Shown here: piece after piece, positions 52,819-64,000 of the stretch
Position numbering within the stretch: position 1 is the stretch's first letter
Layout of the letters: each line of letters begins with the position of its first letter
Assembly: GCA_003993805.1 (NCBI GenBank)
Contig: RSEF01000003.1
Coordinates: 37,033,130-37,097,129, forward strand
Origin: Himantopus leucocephalus
Taxonomy: Eukaryota > Chordata > Aves > Charadriiformes > Recurvirostridae
Reading direction: 5' to 3'
Length of the DNA: 64,000 bases
Made by a program: the position numbers and the translations under genes
Notes under the pieces: model-generated
Databases searched by the model: none
Told to the model about the DNA's origin: nothing
Seen by the model: the letters and a program-made list of their open reading frames with translations, nothing else

Positions 52819-53060
52819 CAGATGAGTTAGCCACTGGCCTCCTACCCCTTCCTCCTGGATGGGCTGCAGTGCCTCCGGACCTCATCCCCCGCTGCCTCTT
52901 CTCCACCTTCCCCTTCTCCCTGGTGACACCTCCTGAGCTCATCCAGCATGACCCAGAAGCCGGCATGTCCTCCTCAGTGCTGGCACCCTGGGAAAACTGC
53001 ACTCCAGCTTTGAGGACGGGATACCCCCAGCCCAGAAGAAAGGTGGTGTGCCAACATCAG
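52819..53060 (+). other. candidate exon, GC-rich, unknown product
   Basis: A pyrimidine-rich acceptor (TGCTCCCTTTCTGCCCCTGT then CACAG, edge at 52818 or 52821) and a near-perfect donor CATCAG|GTAAGA (edge at 53060) bracket about 240 bases. A possible branch point CTCAC lies near 52773. One frame is open through the whole interval and is part of the longest open frame in the window (191 codons, 52662-53237). The peptide is proline-, leucine- and serine-rich (for example LLPLPPGWAAVPPDLIP) with no family I recognise. It could be an exon of a poorly conserved gene or of a long noncoding RNA. The high local GC content, which suppresses stop codons, could also explain the frame. Confidence 0.3.
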
Positions 53061-56000
53061 GTAAGACAGGGGTTGCCTCACCACCCGGGGAGTCCAGAGG
53101 CATGGGTGGCCCAAGGAGAACAAAGCATCCTGACTTTTGACCAACTTACCTGTGTGATTCCCACTGTAAAATTCACAAGGACCAACGTATCTCCCCAGAA
53201 TGTCTCATTTCCATGGAAGCAGTATTTTCTGATGTGAGAACTGCTCTATCAATGATTCTTCTTTTTTCTAACCATTTCTAACTCTGAGCCGAATTTAATG
53301 AGGTTTTGTAGCAGCACCACATCCTCAGCACGTCAAGCACAGAGAGAAAGCTTCACCACTGACTCATCAGATGCAACGCAAAATATCTCAGCACAGCAGG
53401 GCTTTAGAAGCAGCTCAGGGAACAAGTGACTCTACTGCTTGTACTTTCTGTCATGACAAACCCCCAGCCAACCAGCAACTTCTTTTTGTTAGTACAAAAA
53501 CACTCTGTAGTCACCAGGACTTCCACACAAGTGACAGGGCTAGACACTAAATCAAAATTCTTCTTCTCCTCTAATGTGTACAACAAAATAATGTCTTCAA
53601 AGACAGTAATAATGACAGTGGTATCCAGGCCTGAGATGACGTGTCCTACGCATCCTCACCATATACCAGAGATAAACTATATCCAAGACTGAAGAAAACT
53701 CCCTTTTGCAGAAAGTATTAGCAAGTCCATTTCTTGTTTTAATAGATGCCCCTCCCTCCCACTTATCTTTATTTTTTGCACTCCTTTTAAATATGTTAAA
53801 TATCCAAATACGTTATCAGGCAGAGAAGGATATTATATGAATGCCGATTTTTAATCTGTGACAAATACATTATGTATAATAACTTCCTTTTAATATTTCA
53901 TAATCATCTTCATGTAACAATTGATCTGAGTCTAATTTGTAATGCTCATTACTCATATGAATTGAAAATGTTTTTCATCTCACACTATAGTTCCAGCACA
54001 GGCAAAGACTGGAGCTGCGACTGCTGCTCACATTGCGTTAATCAGGAGCTGGAGCCTGGAGAGCAGCACAGGTGCAGGGCAAGAAATACGTCCCTTCCCT
54101 GGGAATGCTCAAGGACAGAAATTGTTCTACTGAGTGGCACTCCAATGTATGCTGAGTGCATGTCAACAAAGTGAAGGGCACGTCTCGTGTTATCTGTTCA
54201 ACTGTGCTGTCACTGCCAGCTCAAGCATGTCTGTCACTGTGTTGACATGCATGACAAATTGCAGAAAAAGCTCTGACTGCTAATACTTTCTTCCTGCGTC
54301 CCAGCTTTCAGTGGCGATAAAATACAGTTAAGCCTGATGAGAGAGTTACACTCATGAATGCTTGTTAGATATGAAACATTTTTGTTACATATGCACAGAT
54401 AATCTGTCATGGAATAACCCTGCTCATAATTTAGAGTCTTGCAAGTGATGCTTTTCATATTCAATCTATTGTAATATTTACCACTTAAGAAGTCAAAGGA
54501 TTTTTTTCTTACTTTGCAATATTATGACTTGTCAACAAACTATTATTACCTACGAGGGTCTATGGGCTGAACTGTAGTCAACAGTAGTCGATTTTTCTTG
54601 CTGTAACATGTTTCTGTAGCGCAAATTATGCCACAGTGTTTGGACCATGGTAAAGAAATGTTTGGACACAGCAACTGGATTATCCAGGCATTAAAAGACA
54701 GGCAAACCCAAGGAAAACAGCATTTAGTTATATAACAAGCAAATATTGACAGAGTGATTTAATTTGTTGAAACTATGAAAAAAAAATGCGGGAAACATTT
54801 GAACAGCTGTGAAATCATGATCTTACAGAAGTGTGGACCTTTCCAACCCTCAGGATGTGTCAACAGAAGTCTTGCAATCTACGTTACTCAAGCAGTAACA
54901 GGTCACAATAAGCATGAAAAAAACCCCAAGTTGAGGTGACACTGTAAGACTAAGATTAAAGTTCCTGCTGTAGACAGACAGACAGGTGGACAGATGCTGC
55001 CAGACACAGCTTGCTGCACCTGTGTTAGGTACTGGACGGGACTGCCTCCCTTCCCCATCATCCGCTACAGCTCTGAATGCTTCAGATGTCACCTAGAGCT
55101 ACTTGATGTGAAGCCTTCCCTGAAAATAATGGGTTTTGTTTTAACAAGCTATATGTGAATTTATGCAATCTTTTTTTTTTTTTAATTATAGTCTTGTTTG
55201 TATCTGTTGGATTCTTTTTGTCCAAATTCAGTCTTTCAAATTTATTTTCTCTTCAACTACAAGTTCTTTGGAGTGGAAATTGCTTCTTCACATGTGAAGG
55301 TAAAACACCCCAGACATTGAGTTCCAGAGTTTTCAGGGAGGCTTATTACATCATCAATACAACCATTTTCAAGCATAGAAACCCATCTGCCATGGAACAT
55401 TTAAAGAACAAGTACTTCCGTATTCTCCATCCATCCTTCGGGGGAAAGACTGATGGGAAATGAAGAGGAAAGAAAGGTTCATTGAAACAGCAAAACTCTG
55501 GTGTAGCTTCTACCTCCTGTTCTGTGTCAGGACCAAAGCCTTTCTGAGCAAACTTGTGGCATTACCCACATGTGTATGGTATGTGCATGAAAAGAAAATG
55601 ATTTCCAGAATGAGATAATATGCATGTGTTTTTCCAGCACCAAAAATTAGCAATCAGGACCAACAGTGCTTGACCCAATCGGTACTGGCAGTACTTTCAC
55701 CTTTTAAGAGCCTGAGCCATGTTGCACTCCAGGAATTTCCTTTTTCTGTGCTGATCTCCTGCTTCTATTAGGTCCTAGCAACCCTGTGTGACAACTGTGC
55801 TCTCTACATATAAAACGCCAAGAAAATTCTTGCTGTATTTTAGATTGCCTTTCAGTGTAATTAACACTGGCCTGAGCTAGGAGTGTGACCACCTGATGAC
55901 TCCTCTGTCATCAGCCCTGACCTGGGCACCTCTGTTAGCTCCCCCAAAAGAGCTGAAATAGGTCTGAAAATGGGGTTAGGTGTTCACTGGGATTTAAATG

Positions 56001-57215
56001 CCAAAGATGATAAGGATGTTTCATGGGATTTCCAAATTGCCCAGGTTTGAAAAGTCTGATGTTGGTCCTTCTCTTTTGTTTAAGCACGTTCTTGACTCAG
56101 GTTGTGTGTTTGGGTTGCTAATGTAAAACTCAGAAAGAGAACAAACTCCAATGCTGAATATGTATAGATGAATCCCACTGTTTCTGTGTGCAGTGCATAG
56201 CACTTCCAGATGGTTTTGATGCATACTTAATGTTTATTATGTTTCCTAAAATAATTTGTTTGAGTTTAACAAATTATTACTGAGTATCTAAAAAGAGAGA
56301 GGAAACAAGCAAACACACAACCAAAATGTTTCAAAAGGCTAAGTAATTGCTAAGTAATTGTTTGTAATTGCTATTCAGGGATATTTGTTTTCACCTGTGG
56401 TAAAATATTTTTGTTGTGTGCTCTGCAACAAGAGTTTTGGGCAGCAGCACCCAGAACAAGGTGTTCCTACTCAATGTTTGAACTCCTGGCAAAAAGGCAA
56501 TACGCAGTAGGAAGTCTTTGAAAACAGAGGAGGCAAACAAGGTTCACCAGACTGCCAGAATGCATGCACTCAAACCAGTTTGTTAAAGCTGTTAATTTCC
56601 CAGTAAGGCTGGGTTTGTTTATTTTTGAGATCTGCCTGTTGGTATACGATAAAACATCTCCAAAACACCTATGTGCTCTATTCAGAACACTGTCTGTTCA
56701 TGTTTAGCTGCTATGGCATCTTGTTGATTTCAGAGAGAGGCAGTAGCTATCAGCCCTGAGCAGCAGAAGGTCTCAGGTTTTTGTCATTCCTGCATACAGT
56801 ACCATGCCTTCATACAGCAGTCACTCCATTGAAGGCAAACTTGAAGGAGACGGCATTAATATTGAATTAAATAACTTGGGAGGTTGCATGTCGTTACGAT
56901 GCAGTGGGAATTATGTTCTCACCGCTTATCACCCAAGTTAGTCAGGCTCCTGTGAATTTTAGTAAAAGTTAGGTATGCAAGTCTTTTTGAAGACCTGAGT
57001 CTGAAGTCTTGCAGCATCTACAAATGTGTGTTTAAGTGTCTGAGTTACCCAAGAAGAAACTATATTTAAGACTTAAAGACTCTTAGTCCTTCTACTCTTG
57101 ATCTCCAAGTGTTGTGATAGCTATGAAACTGCTGAAAGTCTGCTGAAAACAAGTGGACGAAACAATTTGTTTTAAAAAGTAATAGGAAGTAAAATTCAGC
57201 TTGTTTCAGGCTCAC
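53061..57215. other. noncoding DNA, no secure gene
   Basis: Unique AT-rich sequence with a T run near 55169-55181. A minus-strand segment at 53150-53228 has a perfect donor (CACAG|GTAAGT) and one open frame, and is listed as a finding. A short 11-bp tandem copy (CTAAGTAATTG twice) lies near 56339-56360. Open frames here are at most 100 codons and have no recognised motif. Confidence 0.55.
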
Positions 57216-57311
57216 CAAAACAATCTTCACATAATCATTAAGATTTAATTCAAATTTCTTCTGTGCCTCCCAAACTTCACTTGATGTTGGAGGTGATTTT
57301 CCCCTTCTCAC
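57216..57311 (-). other. candidate 32-codon coding exon, unknown gene
   Basis: On the minus strand, the acceptor CTTCTTGCTTTTATAG (edge at 57311) and the donor TTTTG|GTGAGC (edge at 57216) enclose exactly 96 bases. Of the three frames only one is open, and it is open for all 32 codons with phase 0 at both ends. The peptide is hydrophilic and helical in character (SSEVWEAQKKFELNLNDY) and looks more like ordinary protein than most frames here. I cannot assign a family. Just upstream on the same strand (57602 to 57465), another good acceptor and donor (CTTTCTAG and CCCCAG|GTGAGC) bracket 137 bases, but all three frames there contain stops, so a neighbouring coding exon is not supported. A chance arrangement remains possible. 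Confidence 0.33.
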
Positions 57312-60300
57312 CTATAAAAGCAAGAAGGCTATACATGAGGCTGACATTTGCAGCTTTTCCCATCACACTTCCAGGGTCTTAGTTAATGGTAGGTTTCTCA
57401 AGGACCACATCATTACGCTTCACTTTTGTGATTACAAGCTGGAAAAGCCGGGTTCGTAGCTCACCTGGGGATACCTCTCCCATGAACTTTAAACTCAAAG
57501 ACAATCTATCCAGTGTCTTTGGCTCATAATCTTGAGTATTTGCAGAAAGTCAGTGTTAGATTTTCCTCAATGATAAAGTAGCTATCACCAGATTCAAGGC
57601 CCTAGAAAGAAATCCTTTGGAAAGGATTGCAGTGAAGGATAGCTGAATATAGGCAAGGTAAGAGTGCTGAGACAACAAAAACGGAATGTAGTCTGGAATA
57701 ATGGGCTGTGTCAGAAGACTCCTTTGGGAAGCTCACAGTCAGCACAGGTTAGAGAAGCCTTCAGAAACTTATCAAACAGCATTTCACACAGCCAGGAGGA
57801 AAAGCAAGGTATAGGAGGTGATTTAAAGCTGGTCCCTCAGAGCTGTGCTACGCACTCAAGACCTGCCAATCTCAGCCTCCATGTTTAGCTGAGGTCATTA
57901 ATTATTTGATCTTAATTTCACCTCCACACATGAATGTTTTCATAAGTTCCAACACTGAGAAAAAGATTTGTTTATATTTCTCCCCGCAGCAAATATTTTA
58001 TTGCTGTTAATTCTGTGTATAGGTGGAAAATTTTACATTATTTTGATTTCACAAGCTGTGTTTTCCTTCCTGCTAGATATCCCTCAGGAATGTGCAAACA
58101 CAGGAGCAGAAGTTGAAATACTTTTTCTAGCCAGTATGAGACCAGCAGGCTACATAGTTAGCAGCTTCTCATAACTATACTGCAGAAGCCGAATTTTCCC
58201 AACTCCTCAGTCATCTTGGATATATCCACTGCATTAAAAAAATAAATCAGAATGTGAAAGAAAATGAAGGTGAAAAAAGAAGGCAAGAGGCAGCCAATTT
58301 TTTTAATAGAATCAGAAGAATCAGAAGAAAAATTCTCTGTTTCTCAAGAATTTTCAATGAACTGAATGCAAGTGGAAGGATCGGTAGTATTGCAGTTTTC
58401 CCATTCGTTCAGCTCTTGCTTAGGGTTTCAGATCCCTGCAAATCCAAGAAGCATTGCAATACATTTTAAGGTGTACTGAAAAGGCCTGTCATTTTAAGTC
58501 ATTATTTATACCAAAGCAAAGTAAAACAAACAGGGTAATTAGCATTTCCCATGTGTCAATTATTCCGTATACTTCCCATTGCATGAGCGTTTGCTTCACA
58601 TTATGTTTTTTCTGCCTCTTAATAGGCTGTAATTTAGCAAGGTCTTTCAGTGTGAAAATTGTCCTGTATGCTTAAATTCCATATTTCCACAGTATTTTGA
58701 AGAATAAGTCAATGCCTGAAGAAAAGAGCTCTACTTAAGCACATGTTTAAAATTAAGTCTGTTCCATAGTGTTTTACCGAATCAAGATCTGCATTTGACC
58801 CATGTCTCTGTCCTAAAGCCCTTGGTAAGTAAGCACTCACATCATTTGAGTTTTTTCAAATATGTTGCATCAGAAGTCTGACTTACTGTCTCTCAAAGCA
58901 TTTTGCTTAGCATTTTTATCTTTTCTCAGTTTCTCCAATCTTTCCTATGCAATGGAACCAAAAGCTCATGATTTATTCCGTGTACTGACTCACCAGTACT
59001 ATGAAAGCTACATTATTTCCTCCCATGTTCTACATATGATCCAGAACATCTGTCTCACATTTAAGGTGTAGAGTTTTTTTTCTATCATCTCCAGGTATTC
59101 CCTGCTGGTTTCAGTGTATTCATCTTCTAATTTTTGACGGCATTTGTATCCTCCTCAGTATTTTACACAAATGTATGTCATGTTCTTGCACTGTATTATT
59201 CTGACCTCTTTAAGTCCCCTTGCAGTTTAACTTTCTTACGTCTATTCACCGATACTCTTACTTTGATGTAACTGACAAATTTTATTAATATCAAATGTAA
59301 TCACTCTTTTAAAATAATCACAAAAGCTTAAAAACTAAGGGTCATAATATTATTCCCTGCATTAACCTCAGCTCTGTGTCTGTCAAAGTGTTTCTAACCT
59401 GTTATGTGATACTGGATGCTTTGATTCCATCACAAATCTAAAATGTAGCATGATAGCACATGCATTATAGAATTTCATGTGTAAGGAAACACCCTTTAGT
59501 TCTCTTTTTTTTTGCCAAAACCAGAAAGATCATGCAACAAAAAGAAAAGAAGTGGACTTTGTTTAGCGTACCTTATCTACACTTCCAAAGCATAAGATCA
59601 GACAAGGACTTTTCAGTTCAGGTCAACTAGCAGAACCCCTAACATCAAAGCTGGCTGAGTGCAGCATGAGCCAAGACGCTCTTCTTTTTAAGTACCTGGA
59701 TGAGTTTCGGTACTCATCCATGCCTCTCCGGGCCTTTCAGGCAGCTGACAAGTGCATTAATCCTTCAAGATGAACTTTCCATAACATTTCCACAACAGCA
59801 CAACCACGATTGCCATTTGTGCCTGAGCCCCGCCAATACCATCCTCTTTTTACCTCTGGGACTCCTTCTGCCTTCAAGTCTGCCATAACCATAAATCAGT
59901 TTTTTTCATTTAGGCTACAATAATTTCCCTTTAGCATTCATAGGGCCCTGCCATCTCATTCAGCTCTCCATCCCTGTCAGATTCTTGGAAAAATACTGAG
60001 GTAAATAATGAGCCAATGCAATTCTGTTATTGCAAATTATTTACTGGTTTTTGTTAGCTTTAAAGAAAGTACTGTCAGATCATTATGTGCTGTTAAATGC
60101 TTTACATTTCTCTGTTTGAGCCATACAAACAAATTTGTGTCTGGTAAAATCAGTTAATTTCAATGTAACCATACTTGGAGGAAGGTTGGACCATGACATT
60201 CATTTTTACTCACTCGAGATTTCTTGTTTCCTCAATCAATATTCCTCCTTATTGAACAGTTGAATATAAAAGTATATAATATTTTTATTTTTATAATTCT

Positions 60301-63300
60301 TCATTGAGTGAAGAGTGTCCTTGTTAGGGGCACTTTGACATTGCTTTTTTTTGTCATGTACATGAGCAGTTCCTTATTCAGCATTTCTTAAGGAACATAG
60401 GAGAAACAGTATTTGCTATTCCAGAGCTCATGGTCTGGGCACAGCACTGCCAAGAAAGGGTGCCAGAATGAGAAGGAGTGAAGCGGAGAGAAAAGGGTGA
60501 AAATATCTCCCTCCTCTCCCCTATCAGAGGGCCTGCGATGTCACCTTTAACGTGTCTCATACATATGCCAGCCCCTAGGGATGGACTTGAAATGGTGATT
60601 TGAAGGTTAGAAGAACAGTTAGAATTGAGTCTCTGAGCTCTTCCAGTCTTATGTAATTGACTTCTCTGCAGCTTTGCTCATTGTCATCATAGCAGCTCTA
60701 CCTTGCACAATGTCTGCCACTTTTTACGTGAACTGATAACTTACACTGTAATTGCTTAGAAGAGAGTCATTGTAAGAACTCAGCATTTTGACAGTGTGAG
60801 GTAAAAACCAGACACAGCAAGCTCTGAAGTGCAACAAGATTTTTTTTACAGCACCGACCTTGTTTTCAGTCCATAGACATACAGAAGATGGGGGGTGAAA
60901 GGGGTGGGGGCAGAGTGCAATGTGCCATCTGCTCAGTTTGTAGGTGAAAGCAATCTCTCCAGTGGAGACGGAGGGGGCAGAAAACCACACCACCACTTCT
61001 ACTGACAACAGGGAAAATGGGAACATAGGGCAATGTGGAAAAGGTTGAACAATTTTCCTTATCTTCTCCAAAATGCACACTGTGGCAAAGTCTATCTCAA
61101 GTTCCCCGACAAAAGCTATCAAAATGAAGAGACAGGGTCCTTAAGAAGTGCTGCGGTTATCGTGTCTCTCTGTACCACTCAGGAATCTGGTGGGGGGTGG
61201 CAATATGTGACTGGATCCCAGAGAGCACTTTGATTTTGGGGTAAGAGGTGTTAAAACAGTATTCACCATACGAACTCCAGAGCATTTCTTAGTCTGCTTC
61301 ACACTGTTGAGCTAGCTCCCATGTGAAAGGTAATACACATTACAGGTTATGGTAAGTGCATGGTCTTGAAAAGGGGTGCTTAACCAAGTGCCACAGTGTT
61401 GCTGATCCTCATCATTTTTCTCAATGCTCAGGCCAAACAACCAGGCTTTCACACCTGTAGCTCCCATCTAGTCCCATGTAAGATCCTTCTTGGACACAGT
61501 TCTGCCCAAAGTTACTCCTCACACTGAAGCACCACTGGGATATTTGACAAGATCCCTTTTTTCTTTCCTCAAGAGGTGTGCAGAAATATCCATAATGTTT
61601 GTTACAATAAAAGTGAAGCCCTCCATTTATTAGGTTGATTAAGGGATGCCTAGTAAGGGTTAACCCAAGCATATGGGGCTGAACAGGAAGATAGAGAGTA
61701 TGTGCAGTTGACCATTTTTTACAGATAAAAAATATGTAGTTCTTCCTCTTTCATTTTAATTCCAGTGATTATTTAGGTTATGGAGTTGGAAAGCAAGAGC
61801 TTGGAGTGACAGTCTGGTTTGGGTACATCTTACCAACATTCCCTTCTGCAAATCACTCAGGGCTATGAGATCTCAGAGCATTTGTCCAACAGTTTCTATC
61901 TTTGAACATTTATGTTTTACCACTCAAACCAGTCCTAATTACAGGTTGGCAGCCTTCATGAGCAAAGAAAACCAAAAGAGATGCTTCTTATTCTTTGGGG
62001 CTATGAATCCTGCCTGCTTTTGGATGACAGACGATATGCATCTTTGACATTCAGAGCATTTGTTGGGTGATAAAGACTCACGCACTCAATTGTGAGCTTG
62101 AGAGGGCCTGTAAAATGAATTTTTTTAGTTCTTCAAACACATCAATACTAATTGTAGTAAATAATTTTTGGACTCATCATTTTCTGCACTTTCCAATCAA
62201 TTTTCCAGGATTTTATTTCAGAAGGTATTAGATGGACAAGGACCATTTACTGTCTCTGTGGATGATCACAGTAGCCCATTGATGAAGACATGCTTTGGAA
62301 CTTGGTGAAGCAGTTGTGTCCTAACTTGCCACTGCAGACGAAAGATCAATCTGCATTTGCTTTGCCATTTTGGGGTTAGTATGTGACTCACCAAAGTATC
62401 GTTCCTTTAAAAAATGGGTCTTAGAAATGTGCAGTGAGTGACCTATCAGTGTGCATGAGTGTATCAAGTATGGATTGAGCAATAAGCCTTCTGGCCATGG
62501 TGGCAGGCCATGGTGTGTAAGTGCCATATTCTACAGGCAGATTTTTCAGGTAAAGTAGATCTCTCTTGCTATGCAATTTATCTATATGACCAGCCTCAAG
62601 GAAAGTTTTGTAAGTCATCTAGGAATCTTTCCTGCGATAGGATGAGAGACTTCCATGTGGCCGGTGCCCAAAGCTATGTAAGGTGGCATTACCTCATGCT
62701 TTTCTGCTTATGTTTTTTACTTTATGCACTGACACTAAAGGAGAGATATGAGGAAGGAATCTCCTTAAGAAGCTGGAGAAAGATCTTCATTGATTCAAGG
62801 TTTGGTTCAGCCTCTCAAATATGGGAATTAAGTTCTAATAGGAAGATGATTCTAACAGAAGGAAAAGCTGAATTGCACTTCTTCAGTTACCCTGAGAACA
62901 ATTCCTAGGTGAGCTAGACTAACAAAGCTACAAATTAGTAAAATCACATCCTTTGTATTCTTTTCTCCTGTGTGCCAAGGCAATGAATTTTGTCCTGTCA
63001 ACTAGCTCTCCCAGATACATATGTTCTATTTTTATGCAAATACACAAATCTTTGGATATGATTTGTCTTTATGTATTTTTATTGGATAAGTAAATGGAAA
63101 GGCTGTTCTCTGATGGACTGTAAAAATATGGGTAAGCACAAAATAAATAACTGGAATAAATGAGAGATATATCTTGGGTATTGGAAAAGCAAGTTTGGGC
63201 AAAGCAGAGTAATAAAGAATAGAATTAGGCCAAAGGACAAGGTAAGTAGCTTGTCTTTCACATAAGGCACTCGAGTGCAATAACAGAAAATGGAAAACAA

Positions 63301-64000
63301 GGAGGTAGGCACCTCAATCACATGGTTATTTGTCTATCGTAAATCCAAAGTCATATTCTTTTAAGCAGTTGCTAGTATGTTCTGTGAACAGAAAGGGGTA
63401 ATATTTTGAAGAGAATCCTGACATTTTGGCTTCATTGAGGAATGGTGATGCATGAGGGAAGATGTAGTCTGACTGGGAACAAGGGGACCTGAATAATACA
63501 GTGACTAGAACCACTAAGAATTATTTCCTGGCCAAAATATTTCAGTGTTTTGACTAACATAGTTTGCTAAAATGCCAAAGTTTTCCACAGAAATTAAGAA
63601 AGATTTTCTGACCCCTAGAATGTCAATGGATTAAAAGGAATCCTTTCTCATGTATCTGAATTCATGCAGTACTAAAATATGATTTTTCTTCATAAATTGT
63701 GATATACGATATACATTTACTAGACACATGAAAGATCGAGGGCGTCCTTCCTTCACACTCTATTTCAGAAACTGTTCCTTAAAAACTCCTTTCATAACCT
63801 TAAATGAACTTTGGCTGGCTATGCAGCAAAACTTATCTTTCATACAATGTTTGGTATGTTTTGTATTTCTAAAAAGTAATAAATCTTTACATGTTACTCA
63901 GACATGGAACAAAGATACGTCTTATGGAATAGCAAGTTTCATGCTCTTAGATAGGAGGATACTGTATGGGCAAAAGAAGCAGTGCATTAGCATTGCTACT
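57312..64000. other. noncoding DNA, no secure gene
   Basis: Unique AT-rich sequence. A plus-strand segment at 58626-58824 has a good acceptor (TCTGCCTCTTAATAG) and donor (CTTG|GTAAGT) but stops in all frames, so at most it would be an exon of a noncoding RNA. Open frames of up to 132 codons (60724-61122 minus, 62510-62908 plus) have no motif I recognise. No repeat family was identified. Confidence 0.55.

Noticed and set aside
57465..57601. Minus-strand segment with good acceptor and donor upstream of the 96-nt candidate
   Set aside because: Every frame holds a stop codon within the 137 bases, so it is not a coding exon as it stands; two overlapping partial frames would need a frameshift.
58626..58824. 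Plus-strand segment with strong acceptor and donor
   Set aside because: All three frames contain early stops; with no transcript data it cannot be called even as a noncoding exon.

Overview
The window is vertebrate nuclear DNA and almost certainly avian. The best clue is a chicken-repeat-1 (CR1) LINE tail at 35888-35993, which has the bird-typical text 'ggttggaactagatgatct' and ends in the 8-bp ATTCTATG repeat. An older, diverged CR1 tail lies at 21340-21515. The rest is visibly AT-rich and largely unique, with homopolymer runs and no prokaryotic-style gene packing. I recognise no protein-coding gene. The many short open frames are scattered on both strands without family motifs, which is what stop-limited chance gives in such DNA. 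The window therefore reads as a gene desert or the inside of one or more very large introns.

Layout. 1-9453 is unique noncoding DNA with two contig-join artefacts (single N at 3563 and at 5654, each flanked by a near-exact duplication), a cluster of three TAATTA homeodomain-type sites (2591-2649) and a promoter/poly(A)-like unit at 4734-4802. 9454-9840 (minus strand) is a long frame broken by stop codons but ending in an intact splice donor; it is the best candidate for a dead exon. 13617-14738 is the best-defined mobile element: an apparent solo LTR, TG...CA bounded, in minus orientation, flanked by the 5-bp duplication CTCAG. 14744-31806 holds the old CR1, an AT palindrome-rich join artefact (N at 23120), a 29-bp poly(A) run next to another N (25010), and two inverted repeats. 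A 100-N scaffold gap is at 31807-31906.

The second half holds the young CR1 (35888-35993), a striking ATTCC pentamer followed by 161 nt of uninterrupted pyrimidine (41100-41309), and two exon-like units with good splice consensus at both ends: 52819-53060 (plus strand, GC-rich) and 57216-57311 (minus strand, exactly 32 open codons). These are candidates only, because several weaker pairs of the same kind occur in the window at about chance level.

I found no tRNA, rRNA, CRISPR array or complete transposon. Since no gene is secure, no pathway or operon logic can be drawn. The points most worth checking are the three exon candidates, the LTR boundaries and the assembly duplications.
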